From contig NC_046654.1 of NCBI RefSeq assembly GCF_900324485.2, positions 3,764,562-3,828,561 of the forward strand: 64,000 nucleotides of DNA, written 5' to 3'. Made by a program: the position numbers and the translations under genes. Shown one piece after another: positions 31,511-44,000 of this stretch; the first letter of the stretch is position 1, and each line of letters starts with the position of its first letter. Origin of the DNA: Mastacembelus armatus (taxonomy: Eukaryota; Chordata; Actinopteri; Synbranchiformes; Mastacembelidae). The notes under the pieces were generated by a model, which was not told where the DNA came from, did not search any database, and worked only from the letters and a program-made list of their open reading frames with translations.

Positions 31511-33278
31511 CTAGGGCTTGCTAAGGTGTCGGATGTAGATGAGTGAAAATATGGCAGCAGCCCCTGCTAAAGCAGCCAGTACAGTCCAGTAAGACACAGG
31601 ACTTTGGTGCTCGGGTTGGGAACCATTGGGTCCGTTTGTGTGACAGGGAGACTGGAAAACACAGACAAGAAAACAAGAATAAACATTAAAGCTGCACTGG
31701 TGGAGGCGTTTACAGAGAAATGCACTAATCTGTTCAAAACACAAATGTTGACAGAGTAGAGTCACACTCTGCTGAGATTACATTGCTGGAACGGTTTTCA
31801 GTTAGATCTAAAGGTCATTTCATTATTGATTAATGTGACGGTTATTGTTTTGAATAATCAACTGATGGTTTTTCCTTTAAAATTACAACAAATTGTGAAA
31901 TTTACTGTGAATTTCCCACAGGTCATGTCTTCAAACATCTCATCATTTTTAAATGCAAAACCGAACCACTAATGCTGCTCCGCAGTTAGTTATTGGTCTA
32001 TTGTGATTTGTAATTTGAAGGTGTAAAAATATGTTTGTTGTATATGTTGCATGTTGCTTTTATGTTTAAGTCAGCTCAATTATTTGAAGGGATCATGCCA
32101 TCCACCTTCTTCAGAACACGGAGCTCCACGTCCTCCCCTGCCGTCCTGAACAGCTCCACTGCATCTCTATGTGTTTGACCCTCGAGCTTGACTCCATTGA
32201 TCTGCAAAAACACACATGAAACAAAAACAAGTCACTTTTAATCAAATCAATGAACTTCAGTTGTGGCTGCTGTTACTGATTAGGTTCCTACATGCAAAGA
32301 TATTTAGTTTTCTTATCCTCACAAGACAGACACAGAAACCCTGAAATATTGGACATTTTAGCTTAAATAATGAACATAATTAATTATTTTAACACTTGCT
32401 GATTATTTTCTGTCACTCGACTAATCAACAAATCAACTAATCATTTCAGCTCTGGTAAGTGCACGATAATACCGTGTGTGACGTACACAAAATACCTCCT
32501 CTACATCTTACACCCTTGAAAGGAGTCAACATTTCTTACCGCAAGGATCTTGTCTCCCTCCTGGAGTCTTCCATCCAAACCTGCAGCTCCATCTTCTTTA
32601 ATTTTGGACACATATATGCCACTGTCATTCATGATATACTGCTGGTCCACGCCCCCAACTATATTAAAGCCCAAACCTTAAAAACAACACAACAAAAACT
32701 TGCATGAGACAGGGATTTTTTTTTTTTTAGTAACATCCAACACAAGCCCCGTTGTTTTCCAGGGCAGAAGTTGCTGATCCAATCTCCAACATTTATCTGA
32801 ATGGATCAAAGTACAAAAACGCTGCTTCAAACAGGGTACTGGTCCTGGTACTGGTGTACTGGTGTACTAGTACTGGTGTACTGGTACTCAGAGGTGTCCC
32901 ACATAACCCTCTCATGAAGACTAATGTGACACCCTTCACTGTGTCACATTAAGAAAGGCCGAGGATTAATCACTTTAAAGATTTCCACACAGCATCAAAC
33001 TACAAAAATCACGTTATTAGTAATTAAATTGACTTGTTACAGCTCACACGGCCTCCACAGCCTCGTCCCCCTGCTTGCACTAAACGAAAACACGTGGTTA
33101 ATTATTGTTTATTCGCAGATTAGCCTTTAGCTTCAGTAGCTTGACAGCGTTGGTTTTTCCTGCTACGTAGCTTAGCTGTTAGCGTCCCCCGCTACCTGCC
33201 CGTGAACTTCTTACCTGCAGGTCCGCGCTTCAGCTTTATGTCCACCACGTTGGGTGAAGAGTACAGGAAGCCATTCAT
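31511..33278 (-). CDS. synj2bp: Synaptojanin-2-binding protein / OMP25 (145 aa)
   Basis: Coding exons: 33215-33278, 32540-32676, 32106-32201, 31511-31651; joined they give 145 residues, the human length. A single PDZ domain (about residues 13-100) has the carboxylate loop GLGFNIVGG, then [28 protein letters not shown] and a [13 protein letters not shown] helix. A short polar linker leads to a C-terminal hydrophobic segment ([20 protein letters not shown]) ending RHLSKP, the tail anchor for the mitochondrial outer membrane. The known protein recruits synaptojanin-2 and ER-contact partners to mitochondria. Exon 3 ends at a weak donor (AAG|gtggat); reading through it hits a stop after 11 codons, which would drop the tail anchor. 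Exon 1 contains [22 protein letters not shown]. Confidence 0.93.
32836..32888. repeat. GTACTGGT minisatellite
   Basis: Several imperfect tandem units of tactggtg/gtactggt in synj2bp intron 1. No coding or splice role is visible. Confidence 0.85.
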
Positions 33279-34930
33279 CGCGTCCAGTACGCCAAACGAC
33301 TAAAATAAGTCTTCAGGGAAACGTTGGCCAACTGTGCATCTGAAGGTGAGCTCATTGAGGAGTTTCGATTTGCTTCTCTCAGCAAAGTCGGGGGTTTGTG
33401 TTTGTGCTGCCCCCCGAAGGGTAGACACGGAACTGCAGGCTGACCTTTGAATGACGAAGCTGGGGTCAAATCGGAACCAAAACACACTGACCTGGCTGTT
33501 TATTAGAAAGAGGCAGATTGAAGTTACAAGGCTCAGTTTGACCCACCACATCGTGTGTAGTGTTTATTTGTTTGGTGTCTTTTTTAGGCATTTTGTGTTT
33601 GCTTTTATTTGGTCAGTATTTTTATCAGCTATTTTTGTTTTTGTTTTTTAGCTGTTTTGCATTTTTTTGTCGTTGTTTTGTCTATTTGTTATGTTATTCT
33701 TTTATCTGTGTCATTTGTGCTTTTTAGTGAATTTTTATCTTTTTCTATTTACTTTGAATATTCAATCATTTTATCATATTTAGCTATTTTTTACATTGTT
33801 TAGCTGTTTTGCATCTTTTTGTCATTGTTTTGTCTTTTTGTTGTTTATGTGATTCTGTAACTTTTATCTTTGTGTCATTTTCTGCTTTTTGGTGGATTTT
33901 TATCTTTTTCTAGTTGCTTTGAATAATTTTTTTGTAGCAGCCCTTCAATCATTAGATTGACTTTCCAATGGAAAGGTTAACAGCCCCTTCAGTTTTCTGG
34001 TTTAGAGGCCCCTGTGCTTGGTAGGCCTGTTCATTATTTCATCCATGCTATTAGGTACTCCAGCTAATAAGCCTTTCGTAAATATATAAATGATGTCTAA
34101 TTAGAACCAATTAGGTGCCAATTTAAGTACATTTCCATGTTATTTACTGTTGGATGGCAGAAATCACCCTTATCACCCTTCATCATTTGTTTTATATGTA
34201 AAATCTTGATCTTTAAGATAATTATAGATGTCTGATTCAGTATAACAAGAAATGTAATATTTTTCTCTGTAATTTGATGCAGTAGAAATATAAAGCAGCA
34301 TGAAAAGGAAACACTTTAGTACAAAGGACACACACCCATATTTGAATTAATCAAAACGTTTAACCAGTGCACATTCCACATCCTATATAAACAATCTAGA
34401 CATTTATATAGATTACAAAGTGTAATATGCTAGATTTATATTACACTATGTCATTTTTAGCATATCATATTTTCTTTTTTATAAAACTGCCAACATTTTT
34501 CATTTTTGAATAGACTCCAAACCACTTAAAGTAAGCAATGCATACTGTATAGGTGGACTGAAAAGTTTTAACTACAAGATTTGGGTTATTTTCCATAAGA
34601 TCTAATACTTTTGGACAGGCAGTATGTATTACTCTTTCACACTATTTTATCATGGTATGTTACTGTATACTGTATGTTAGATTTCATCTCAGGGACTGAA
34701 GCTGTACTATAGACCTGGACAAGTTAACTGTCACCGTAGAAAGTTGAACAGGGATTAAATCACTGCAATTCACCTAAAACACAACAGGGATCTCTCTGCT
34801 TGTTCACATGCTGACAGATTAGATTTCTCCAGTTTGAGCAAAATAACAATTGGGTGCAGGGGAACTAGCAATTATTACATGTACAGTTGGGTATCATGAA
34901 ACACGTGCAATATTTTTTTATTGTTGCCCT
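33279..34930. other. Intergenic, synj2bp promoter side to lgals3 3' end
   Basis: Includes the synj2bp 5' flank and T-rich low-complexity DNA. Nothing coding recognised; short hydrophobic frames at 33.45-33.8 kb arise from T-rich codons. Confidence 0.5.
33649..33940. repeat. Two-unit T-rich tandem repeat, about 152-nt period
   Basis: The segment starting tagctgttttgcat at 33649 recurs at 33801 with the same order of landmarks (ttttgtc, then cattt.tgctttt, tttttatctttttct, ctttgaat). The two units are diverged, so the duplication is not recent. Confidence 0.7.
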
Positions 34931-34936
34931 TTTATT
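34931..34936 (-). terminator. lgals3: lgals3 candidate poly(A) signal
   Basis: TTTATT on the plus strand (AATAAA on the sense strand) about 0.8 kb past the lgals3 stop; the nearest clear candidate. Confidence 0.4.
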
Positions 34937-35739
34937 TAAAAGCAAGTCTCAAAATATGGTACCACTGTTTGGCAAGAAATAAGAAACCTCAAGATGTCTT
35001 TTTTTTTTTTTTTTTACTGTTAAGTGTTGACTTCAACAAGAAATCATGATTTATAAAATATTACCTGACCCTCTAGTCCAGGAGTTCATGAGGATTAACC
35101 CTTTATAGGCCACTCTAATTGGTCTAGATTATAGTGCCCTAAAGAGCTTAATACTGAGAAAGTAGGAGCTCAAAGTCACTATTCAGATAAATTATGGGAA
35201 ATGTCATCTTTAGCTTACTCCATGTTTGCAGGTCAGTGAGGGTCAGCCAGCATATGACGATTTCAGCATCACACTCATGCATTACAAAGGCTTATCAAGA
35301 TTTTGATATGAATGGCAATAATAAACACATGTACTATAAACAACAAAAAGCATATTACTAAAAAATATATGAAATGTTTGGGACACACTGAAATTCCACA
35401 GGGCCTATTAATGTTTTCCTTAAGGAAATATTATATTATTACCAGTAATAATATTCCTAAAACATTTTTTCACACTTCATCTCATTCACTTCTTACGGAC
35501 TGTCTTTAAATATACTGGATTGTGAATGGATATAAAATGAGATGTCATCCAATAAAAATAATAAGGTGCAGAGCTGGGTTAATCTGCCATCCATGTAATA
35601 AGTGCCAGGTCAAACACTGCACTTCACTAACCTTTGTACTTTGCAAATTCCATCAAATGCATCATGTATTTGAAGAGGTTTCAAATACAGAGATACAGTG
35701 GTAAAGTTTGACACAGGTCTCCTGTATAGTGGATGAGAC

Positions 35740-38700
35740 TTAAATCATGCTTGGGGCTGCACTATAGAGGATTACATCTCCAACCACTCGCAGCAGGGTC
35801 ACGTCCTCCAGTCCACCGACTCTGTGCTCATACTCCAGCAGATGGGTGCCATCTACTGCAACTTTAAACATGTCCTCCTCCACAAGGATCTTCAGCTGCA
35901 GAGGAGAGCAACAGAAACCTTATTCAAATCAAACCATGTTATCCTGGGTGATACAAACAGATCCAGAACAATTACTCAACTGACAAAAATGTATCTGCAA
36001 TTATTTTGATTATACTTTAAATGTGCAATAACTGATTTTGGGTAGTAGGAGACAGTAATAATGTTAAGCTTCACATCTCACAGTAGGAAAATGTCTTTAC
36101 AAAATACACTTGACAAACACTTTGACACTGAACAAAGGAGCTAGAAGAATACCTGCATTTGCCACTGACTGCAATAAGCATAACCATACATTTGCTAGTT
36201 TACCCATATTACTGTGCATAAATACTAACAATGACATGCCTGGTGAGAAAATTGATTGACAAATGCTCTAGAAATTGGCCATTTGTCTGATGCTAAGGGC
36301 TCCACACACTCAGTGTTTTCTGATTACACTTCTGCTCAGGTTAATGCAGGACATTGCAATAGTTGGAGTAATGTGAGGTGCCAAACCGCATGTTGTAATG
36401 AAAAAGATACAGTTGTCCCTAATTCCTAGTTCAATTCAAGACTTTTGTTTCCTGTCACCGCTACTAATGTAACTATCAAATAAATAAACACAAAGTAAAA
36501 AACAAAGCAAAAACAAACAAGAGAGTCAAGCCTGATCTGTACACACCCACACAGTTCTGAGAAGCACAGCAAGTGAAAATACCTATGTGGGAGGACCACA
36601 GGTGTGACACTGAAACACTGTGTGCGTGTGTGCGCGTGTGTAAAAGATTCACGATTTGATTTGTCTACATTTCCATTATTATTAACTACCTCAAAACGGC
36701 GTCCTTGAACAAATACGAAATCTCCTTCCCGCTCCTCTGGCCCCCAACATCCACCAATATTGGAGTTTCTAACAACAGTTCTCTCATAAAATCGAGGGTT
36801 GAAGTGAAAGACAACATCTGAACCTTTGATGAAATCAATTTGGAATCTGCAGAGGAAAAAAGGGGGAGATCAGTGCTGCTGATTAATCATTCTTTCATGA
36901 TCCAATTCATAAAATATGGCTTTAAAAATAAAAAAAGAATGGTGCTAAGTGGTAAATGATGGTAACTTTGGAAGACCATTTTAATTCTCCACTGCAAAAG
37001 CGTGGTCTCATTGTCAACAACAGCATTCATCAAAAGTTGCAAAAGTAAATGGTGCAGAGTGGGTGTTTTAATAAACAAAGACTGGTGTTTGACCACTGTT
37101 AACCCACATGTTGAAGATGACAACACTGCCATGATCTGGAGGATTTGGATAGCTGAAGAGTTATTTTAGGGCATTATTCACTTGTGTTTCTTCCTCAAAC
37201 AGCAAGAATCACTGACCGCGAAATTAGAAGCTGAAGGTTATTCATACCTGTCCCCACCAGGTATGGGCTCCCCAACTATAGTGATCAAAAGCCGTGGCAT
37301 AATTCCAGCATCAAGTGGGAGATCATATGGCACCATCTGCAAGAGATATTTGCACTTCAGATCATGACAATATATTTTTACTGTTTTATTTTCAAATGAA
37401 GTTAATGCCTGATCTTATGATTTTCTGTATTTAAGAAACAAATGCAAAGAAAATGGAAACAGTATTTACCCTTCTGATTAGATCCACATGGACAAATATA
37501 GAAATACACCCAGTCAGTAAAAATCTGAACTTGGTAATACTGAGCAAAGAACTTAATGCCATTAAAATAAAAAATAAAATGGAAGCTAAACATTATTCAA
37601 AACTTTGACCCTGTACACATTTCTAATGCAACACCCTAATGAGTCATTGTGTCTTTCCATTCTTATGTAATTCACAAAGATGATTTGAAACAGTGAAAGA
37701 AACTTTCCAATATTTTAGAATGTAAGGGCATCAACTGTAAGAGACTTCAAAATCAAAGACAATAAAGAATACCTTTTAATATTTTTATCATGCATGTAAG
37801 TGACAAGTCAGTGTGGAAATAGGTAACATACAAATATAATAATATAATCAGAGAAAGTAAAGATTTTGTGTAAAAGTGTTATTTTAAACCATATTGCACT
37901 TCATTAAAACATTTGATCCCCAGGTACATTCAACACGAGCTTTAGCTGGATACTGTTCAGTCTTTGGCACTAATCAAACCAGATGCTGATTCTGGAAGTG
38001 ACGTCCTTGTCCCACTGAACAGTTGAGCTCATTGCTTTCAATTATATGGTGGATTATATCTGGGCTGAAAGACAAGAATACATTTTGAAAACTACTTTTG
38101 AACATCTGTTGTTCTTTTAAGTTTTGCTTTGCAAGCCAGCAGAACCCAAGATACAGGAAACACAACTTAGATGAAGCCCTGAGTGGAAATTCACTATCCA
38201 GCAATAAATCCCAACAATGCAAGAAACCTATTTCAACCAGCTGCCGTGTTAGGCACAGACCAGATAACGAACAGTGTGTATTTAAGAACAAACTCGGTGC
38301 TAGAGTGGAGTCAAATATTTGTGATGTGCTGAAGTGGCTTGCACTGTCTGAGTCCAGCAGACAGTAAAAGGCTGTAGTACATTTAACTAGTACTAGTATG
38401 TTAACAAGCATTTCCCAGCCTGAAACCCAAAGACTGCCACACCAAGACAGACCCTTCACTGCACACCAGCACAAAAAGACACCAGCTAGGAAATGCAGCA
38501 GATAAGCACCATAGTCTTAATTGTAAACAGTGCTAGTACTTACCAGCATACCTCCTGGAGCAGCAGGTCCACCGTAGGGTCCCATAGGCCCAGGACCAGG
38601 ACCAAAGGTTCCAGGAGCAGGGGGGAAGCCTCCACCTGCAGGTGGCCCCCATGACCCAGTGGGTATTGGGGGAAAGCCTCCAGTAGGGAAAGTGGGGAAA

Positions 38701-39353
38701 GAGCCAGGGCCGGCTGGAGGGGGGAATGCACCTGGACCACTTGGTCCATACATCCCACTCCCTCCGCCTGGCTGACTTCCTGGAAAAGGCACATTTGGAT
38801 AAGGCCCAGGTGGAGCTCCAGGGCCAGAAGGAAATGGTCCAGATGGATAAGGAAGCTGTCCTGGAGCTCCCTCAGGTGGGTACTGCCCAGGGGCTCCAGG
38901 GCTGGAAGAGAAATGCCCTGGGGCTCCTGGTGCAGGTGGATATTGTCCAGGTATCCCAGGACCAGGGGGGAATCCACCAGGTGCTGAAGGAGGTCCTGGA
39001 TACTGTCCTGGTGCTCCAGGACCAGAGGGGAATGGGAACTGCCCCGGTGCTCCTGGGCCAGATGATCCACCAGAGAAATCAGCTGGAGCAGAGGGCTGAG
39101 TGGGGGCTCCAGGGGCTGAACCAGGCCACCCTGGGTTTGTAGGGGGTGGAGGATTGCTGGCAGGGGCAGATGGGTTAGTGTTGCCTACTTTCCTCCCTTG
39201 GCCCTGCGAGTCATCTCCTAAAGCATCTGCCAGCTAAAACAGAAGAGAAAGGAAAAGTGACTCTACAGTATCTGATTAAACACTGGCTGCCAGGAAATGA
39301 AAACACCATAAAATTGTGTATAAGTCCTTTGAACTCACCGAGAAATCTGCCAT
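35740..39353 (-). CDS. lgals3: Galectin-3, chimera-type, long N-terminus (368 aa)
   Basis: Coding exons: 39339-39353, 38544-39233, 37248-37336, 36690-36846, 35740-35895; phases agree and give 368 residues versus about 250 in human. A five-residue exon (MADFS) is followed by one 690-nt exon coding 230 residues of Pro/Gly/Ala-rich repeats (PGAPGQYP-, GPGAPGQF-like), the self-association domain. The carbohydrate-recognition domain follows: VPYDLPLDAG, then the sugar-binding residues in HFNPRF, the Asn before GG, and W-GPEER; it ends YSAAPSMI (human SASYTMI). Galectin-3 is a secreted and intracellular beta-galactoside lectin. A noncoding exon 1 ends at donor gtaac near 39740. The head-to-head neighbour is gmfb. 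Confidence 0.92.
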
Positions 39354-39739
39354 GATCTAAAAGAAAACAAGGCACAACTTTCAGTTATAGCAACCGATTT
39401 TAACAAGCTGTCACACAGCGGAAACGCATGTCACATATGGGCTCGAACAGCCGAGTAAATGTTTCCATTTGATCAACAAAACCATTTGAGCAGACCTGAA
39501 ATAGCTTGACTTAGCTTGGTTATTATTATGGCTCAGTAAACTTAAGTTACACTGACTTTAACCTCATATTAACAGGGATTTGTTTAATAAAATATCAAGT
39601 TAACTGGTGTTAAACAGCTCGCTACGAACCTAACTAGCTAACAGAAGCTAACTGCAGGTTAACATTCAGATGGTTCACGCGTCTGTTTATTTTAGCTCCA
39701 TGTAGTGATTATAAAGTAAAAACGGATATTTGATGTTAC

Positions 39740-39900
39740 CTCGCCAGAAGTTGGGCCCCTCTCAAATGACAATAGTGGGTGACTGATGATTTGTCCAGCT
39801 ATGGATGCCAGTTAGCTTGCCGAGCTAACGTTAGCTCTGCTCTCAACTACAACTCTTGAAAAGGAAGGGCTGATGACGTAATCTGACGGGTGGGCGCGTT
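39740..39900 (-). promoter_or_regulatory. lgals3: lgals3 noncoding exon 1 and promoter region
   Basis: Sense-strand donor GGCGAG|gtaac at 39740-39738 marks a first exon without an ATG. A GTTAGCTTGCCGAGCTAACGTTAGC-type tract lies in or beside it. Exact start site not determined. Confidence 0.5.
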
Positions 39901-41070
39901 CCGGTGATCCTCCGTCACAAGCTGACTGCGGTCCGCGGGAGCGCGCCTGGTTTATCTGCGCCTGTAGCTTTTTATTAAAAAAAATCTTTATTTTTTTTTA
40001 GTTTTTAGGATCATGGACAGTTGAAAATAGAAACAACGTGCGGTAAAACGAAGGCATTGTTTTGTCTGAGGAAACTGTAACTGAATAATCGTAAAGGAAG
40101 TCGCAGCAGTTAAGAAATAATCAGGCAATCCCCAGCTGTGACTACTGTGTGTAGGCTACATACCATAAACTATAGGTACTTATGTGATTATAGCATGTGA
40201 TAAATGTTCATTTGTTTCGGGTGTAGTGTTTTACTATGAATAAAACAACTGCTTAGATGTAGGATGCCATTACATTTTAAAAGTCCAATTATTTAAGTAG
40301 TGATTCGTTTACTTATTACTTATTTATTTACGTACTTAGTCCACATATAAAATAGACGACCCTCTACTGAGTCAGTGCATTTTTGCTGTTATATACTTTA
40401 CACTACAAACCTAAATTTGATGAGTTAAAATACTTCTAACTAGTAAAATGCAGTTTTCTATTTGTCAAAAAGAGCCTGCAGAAAGGAGGCTTAGTTCAGG
40501 AAGCGTCACGACAGCACGACCAGATTCCAGACCCAAACATCATTCAGCTGCAAATCCATAGCAATGCTCAGACAACATTTTTACTGCCTATTAGTAACTG
40601 TGAACGACTAAAATGCCCTGAGGTTTGACTGACTAAATAATATGAATCTAGTTCAATTCAACAAAATTAATATCAACTATAACAGGTTAAATTAATATAA
40701 TCAGTTAAATTAATAGCAAAATATGATTTTTTAAAATATGTATATTACATATTCATAAAGTAGAGTTGCTCAGTGTCTATAGTGAGGACAAATTGTGTGG
40801 CTTTGTAGTTTAACAAGCAACCTAACTTAGTGCTGCTGATTTATAAATAAAGTACTTCAAACCTCTTTGAGTTTTTACAGGGGTTAACATCAAATTGTCT
40901 TACGCTAAAAAGATTTATGGCCAATTTTTGTAGGACGGGGGCGCTTGTGTGGGATTGGTCAAAGCAGTCACAAGATGCTGTGAAGTAAAAAAAAAAAAAA
41001 AAAACATAGAAAGCGTCCCTATCATTCAGAGCAGCAGCTGCAGCTTCACAGACATTTAAACTCTGCAACA
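39901..41070. promoter_or_regulatory. lgals3-gmfb bidirectional intergenic region
   Basis: About 1.2 kb between two head-to-head genes. Near gmfb there is an inverted CCAAT box (GGATTGGTC around 40953) and a GC-box-like gggggcg at about 40938. The middle is AT-rich without a gene. Confidence 0.5.
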
Positions 41071-44000
41071 ATGGTAAGTTGTTAAGTCTTCTTCAGAAAG
41101 AGCCGTCTGTGTTTTCGTTCCTGCTTATTAATCGTGTGCTCTCAACAATGTGAAATTCCCAGGACTATTGAGAAAAAGTAAGATCGCAGATTGGCTAGCG
41201 TTAGCCTGCTAGCCTAGCACTAGTTCCACCCTCTGTCCTGTGTAAAGTTAGTGGGAAAAGCAAAGGTGGGTTTCCGGGTTTGGGTTTCAAAATAAAATCG
41301 TGGTGAAATTATTAGATTACACTGACTAATCAGACTCGCTTATTAAAACTCTGAAAACAAAAAGCTTTACACCTAACTTTGAACACTATCATACATTACA
41401 TATTAACCTTCTCAGAGAACTACAGCAATGTTCACGGATAACTACAGCGATCTGTATCAATAAGTGATATTAAGCAGCAATGTCAATCACACCAGTCAAT
41501 ATCGATCACTTTCTGATGATTATATAAACCACACTATTAATGCAACACTTAATCCAGTGTTCAAAAATAATTTAGATAGTTTTTGATCAAGCTGTTATAT
41601 CTAGAGGCTACAGTAATAGACTATTAAAACATGTGATGTGAAGTTTTTCACTGCGCTATCGAGCTTTGTGTTTAGTTACTTTGCAATAAAGAATTTGGAA
41701 ATTGAAAAGTATTGTGGACAAAACACCTGTAAATTCAGACCACTTCATGCTTTTATTTTGAAGGCCGAACAACCGGGCTTCCTGTAGTGAAGTGCCTTTC
41801 TGCTTAGCAGTGATGGGTTTCAACACGTCTTGGTTTGGGGAGCTGCCTTAACGCTAGCTCGCCTCATGAATAATGCCTCCCTCTGGGTTTTTGACTGCGT
41901 GTCATGACAGCTTCACCGCGCACAGCGCAGACCAACATCACATCGGCGTTACTGTCCTGTTTCTATATACCCCCATGCATTAAATTAACTGGATAGTCCA
42001 AGTTAATCGACTCCTATTTCCTGACTGAATTAGCAGTCAAACTAGCGAGCTAGCTGTCTGTGGCTGGAGGAATGTAAACCAGAAGTTAACCTGTGGCCAC
42101 CTCCGGCTTTTATTGTCCTGCCTGTTCCTCATTTTCCTGCGCATCCTGTTTTGCAAGAGTTCCAACCACTGATACTTCAGTCCCTTCTTAATCTGTGAAG
42201 ATCTCTCTGAGCTCAGTGAAATCCTGACTCCCACCAGCCATCTGTTCAGGGAGGTGTAATTATAGAATTCAGAGACTCTGCAGAGACTCCTGAAGAGTTT
42301 ATGCCTTTGTGCTGGAGTTATATAATGTGGACGTGACAGAGGTTCAGACCAACCAAATCATATTGAAAATGGTTTTCTGTCCTGGATAGAGCCTGAGGGT
42401 CAGAGTGAACTCCTGCAGAAAGACAGTTGAAAGATTTTGACATTCAATGTCAAGTTAGTGCTGCAGTAGGCAAGGACATACGTGATGGACAAAATAAAGT
42501 CAAAGGTCACAGACTTATTGCCCTACAGTGTCCTGCTGGTTCCATATTTGTACATTTTTGTACATTATTTGGATGATAAAGTTACAAATAAATGTGGACA
42601 GAGTCAAGCACATTTTACACATAAATACCCAAAGAACAAGGCTGTAGCTACAATTAAAGAACATTAAAGTCATGGCCATAGTGATATCTTTGTAAAAAGT
42701 TAGGGGTTTTATTTTAGGCTAAATGCATTAAACTTTGGCTAGCTCAATTTTAACCAGCTAATTTGGCTGTGTTTGAATATGAAAATGTTTTTGCATGTTT
42801 CCCTTTTTAACCAGAGTGAGTCACTGGTGGTGTGTGATGTGGATGAAGATCTGGTGAAAAAGTTGAGGGAGTTCCGTTTCCGTAAGGCGACCAATAATGC
42901 AGCCATCGTCAGTGAGTACTTTTCCTTCCCTTGCATGTTTACTGCTAATGTGTTCTAGGTCAGACGATAATAAGGATGATGGGGCGTTCCAGGTGCAAGT
43001 GGAATCACCGAAATATTTTTGTTATTAATGTGTCAGAAGGTGCCAATATTGTTAGTGTTTTAATTGTGTGCTACATTGCAAATCTTTGTTGTTCCAGCAT
43101 TAAAAGCTTGGCAGTTTGCAGAATTGGGTCACCTGCCAAAATTTGCCTTTCTTCAATAAAGCCTGAGCTCTAAGCCAGTAGCTGTGGGCTGAATGTATCA
43201 TCAATGCTTGCACAGCCTGCAGATTGGTCGCTACCTCCTGCTGTGTGGAACAAAATGGAGGCCAACACACTGCCTCTGTAAACTCCTGAACTGATTAATG
43301 AATTCATCCAAATTCACTGCTTCCTCCTGCCTCAGATATTTTCAGAAACAGAATTTAGTTTATAATGAAGCTGTTTTTTTTTTTTTAATTTTTAATTTTT
43401 TTGCACTTTATAATTCAGGGACAGACTCAGGCCTGTTCCCTGATTTTCTGCTGCTTTTGTCTTTTTCTCTATATTTTATTCTCTTAAAGTTATGAACTTA
43501 CTAAACCACTGCTTTTACAGCTATCAATGAACTCATTTGAAAGTTTCCCTGATTGCTGCTTTTCATTTCCTCTTATACCCTTCAGTGAAGATCGATAAAG
43601 ACAAGCAGCTTGTTATTCTTGATGAAGAACACGAGGTGAGTTATTAATTACTTTGTCATTAAACAGTCATATCTTGTACTTTACTCTTATGTATGAACAT
43701 AATGCAACACAGGTCCATGTTTAACTTTTACTATATAAATGTAAAGGTACCAAACTGAATTCTTTAGTAATTAAATAAACAGTATGCTGCTGGTTTTTAA
43801 AAAGTGATTTGAACCACAGTATATGTGGTTAAACTTGCCCTGGTGTAAAATCTCATCAACTGTTGGATGTTAATTGATAACCACTTGTCTAGATAAAGTG
43901 TAACTTAAGATACTGCACCACAGCACAAAAGTAACACACACACTGAACTTTTCATTACATGTCTTTGTTTTTTAGGACATTTCTCCTGATGATCTGAAGG

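Noticed and set aside
33451-33803. Hydrophobic Phe/Val-rich frames that look like membrane segments
   Set aside because: Produced by T-rich tandem repeats (TTT, GTT codons), not by a conserved gene.
34540-34630. Possible short inverted-repeat DNA element (MITE), with tactg...aaaag ends
   Set aside because: The ends pair imperfectly, no clear target-site duplication was seen, and only one copy is present in the window.
38540-39142. 176-aa minus and 138-aa plus frames over the galectin-3 repeat exon
   Set aside because: Alternate-frame shadows of Pro/Gly-rich coding DNA; only the MYGPSGPGAFPPP frame joins the galectin domain.
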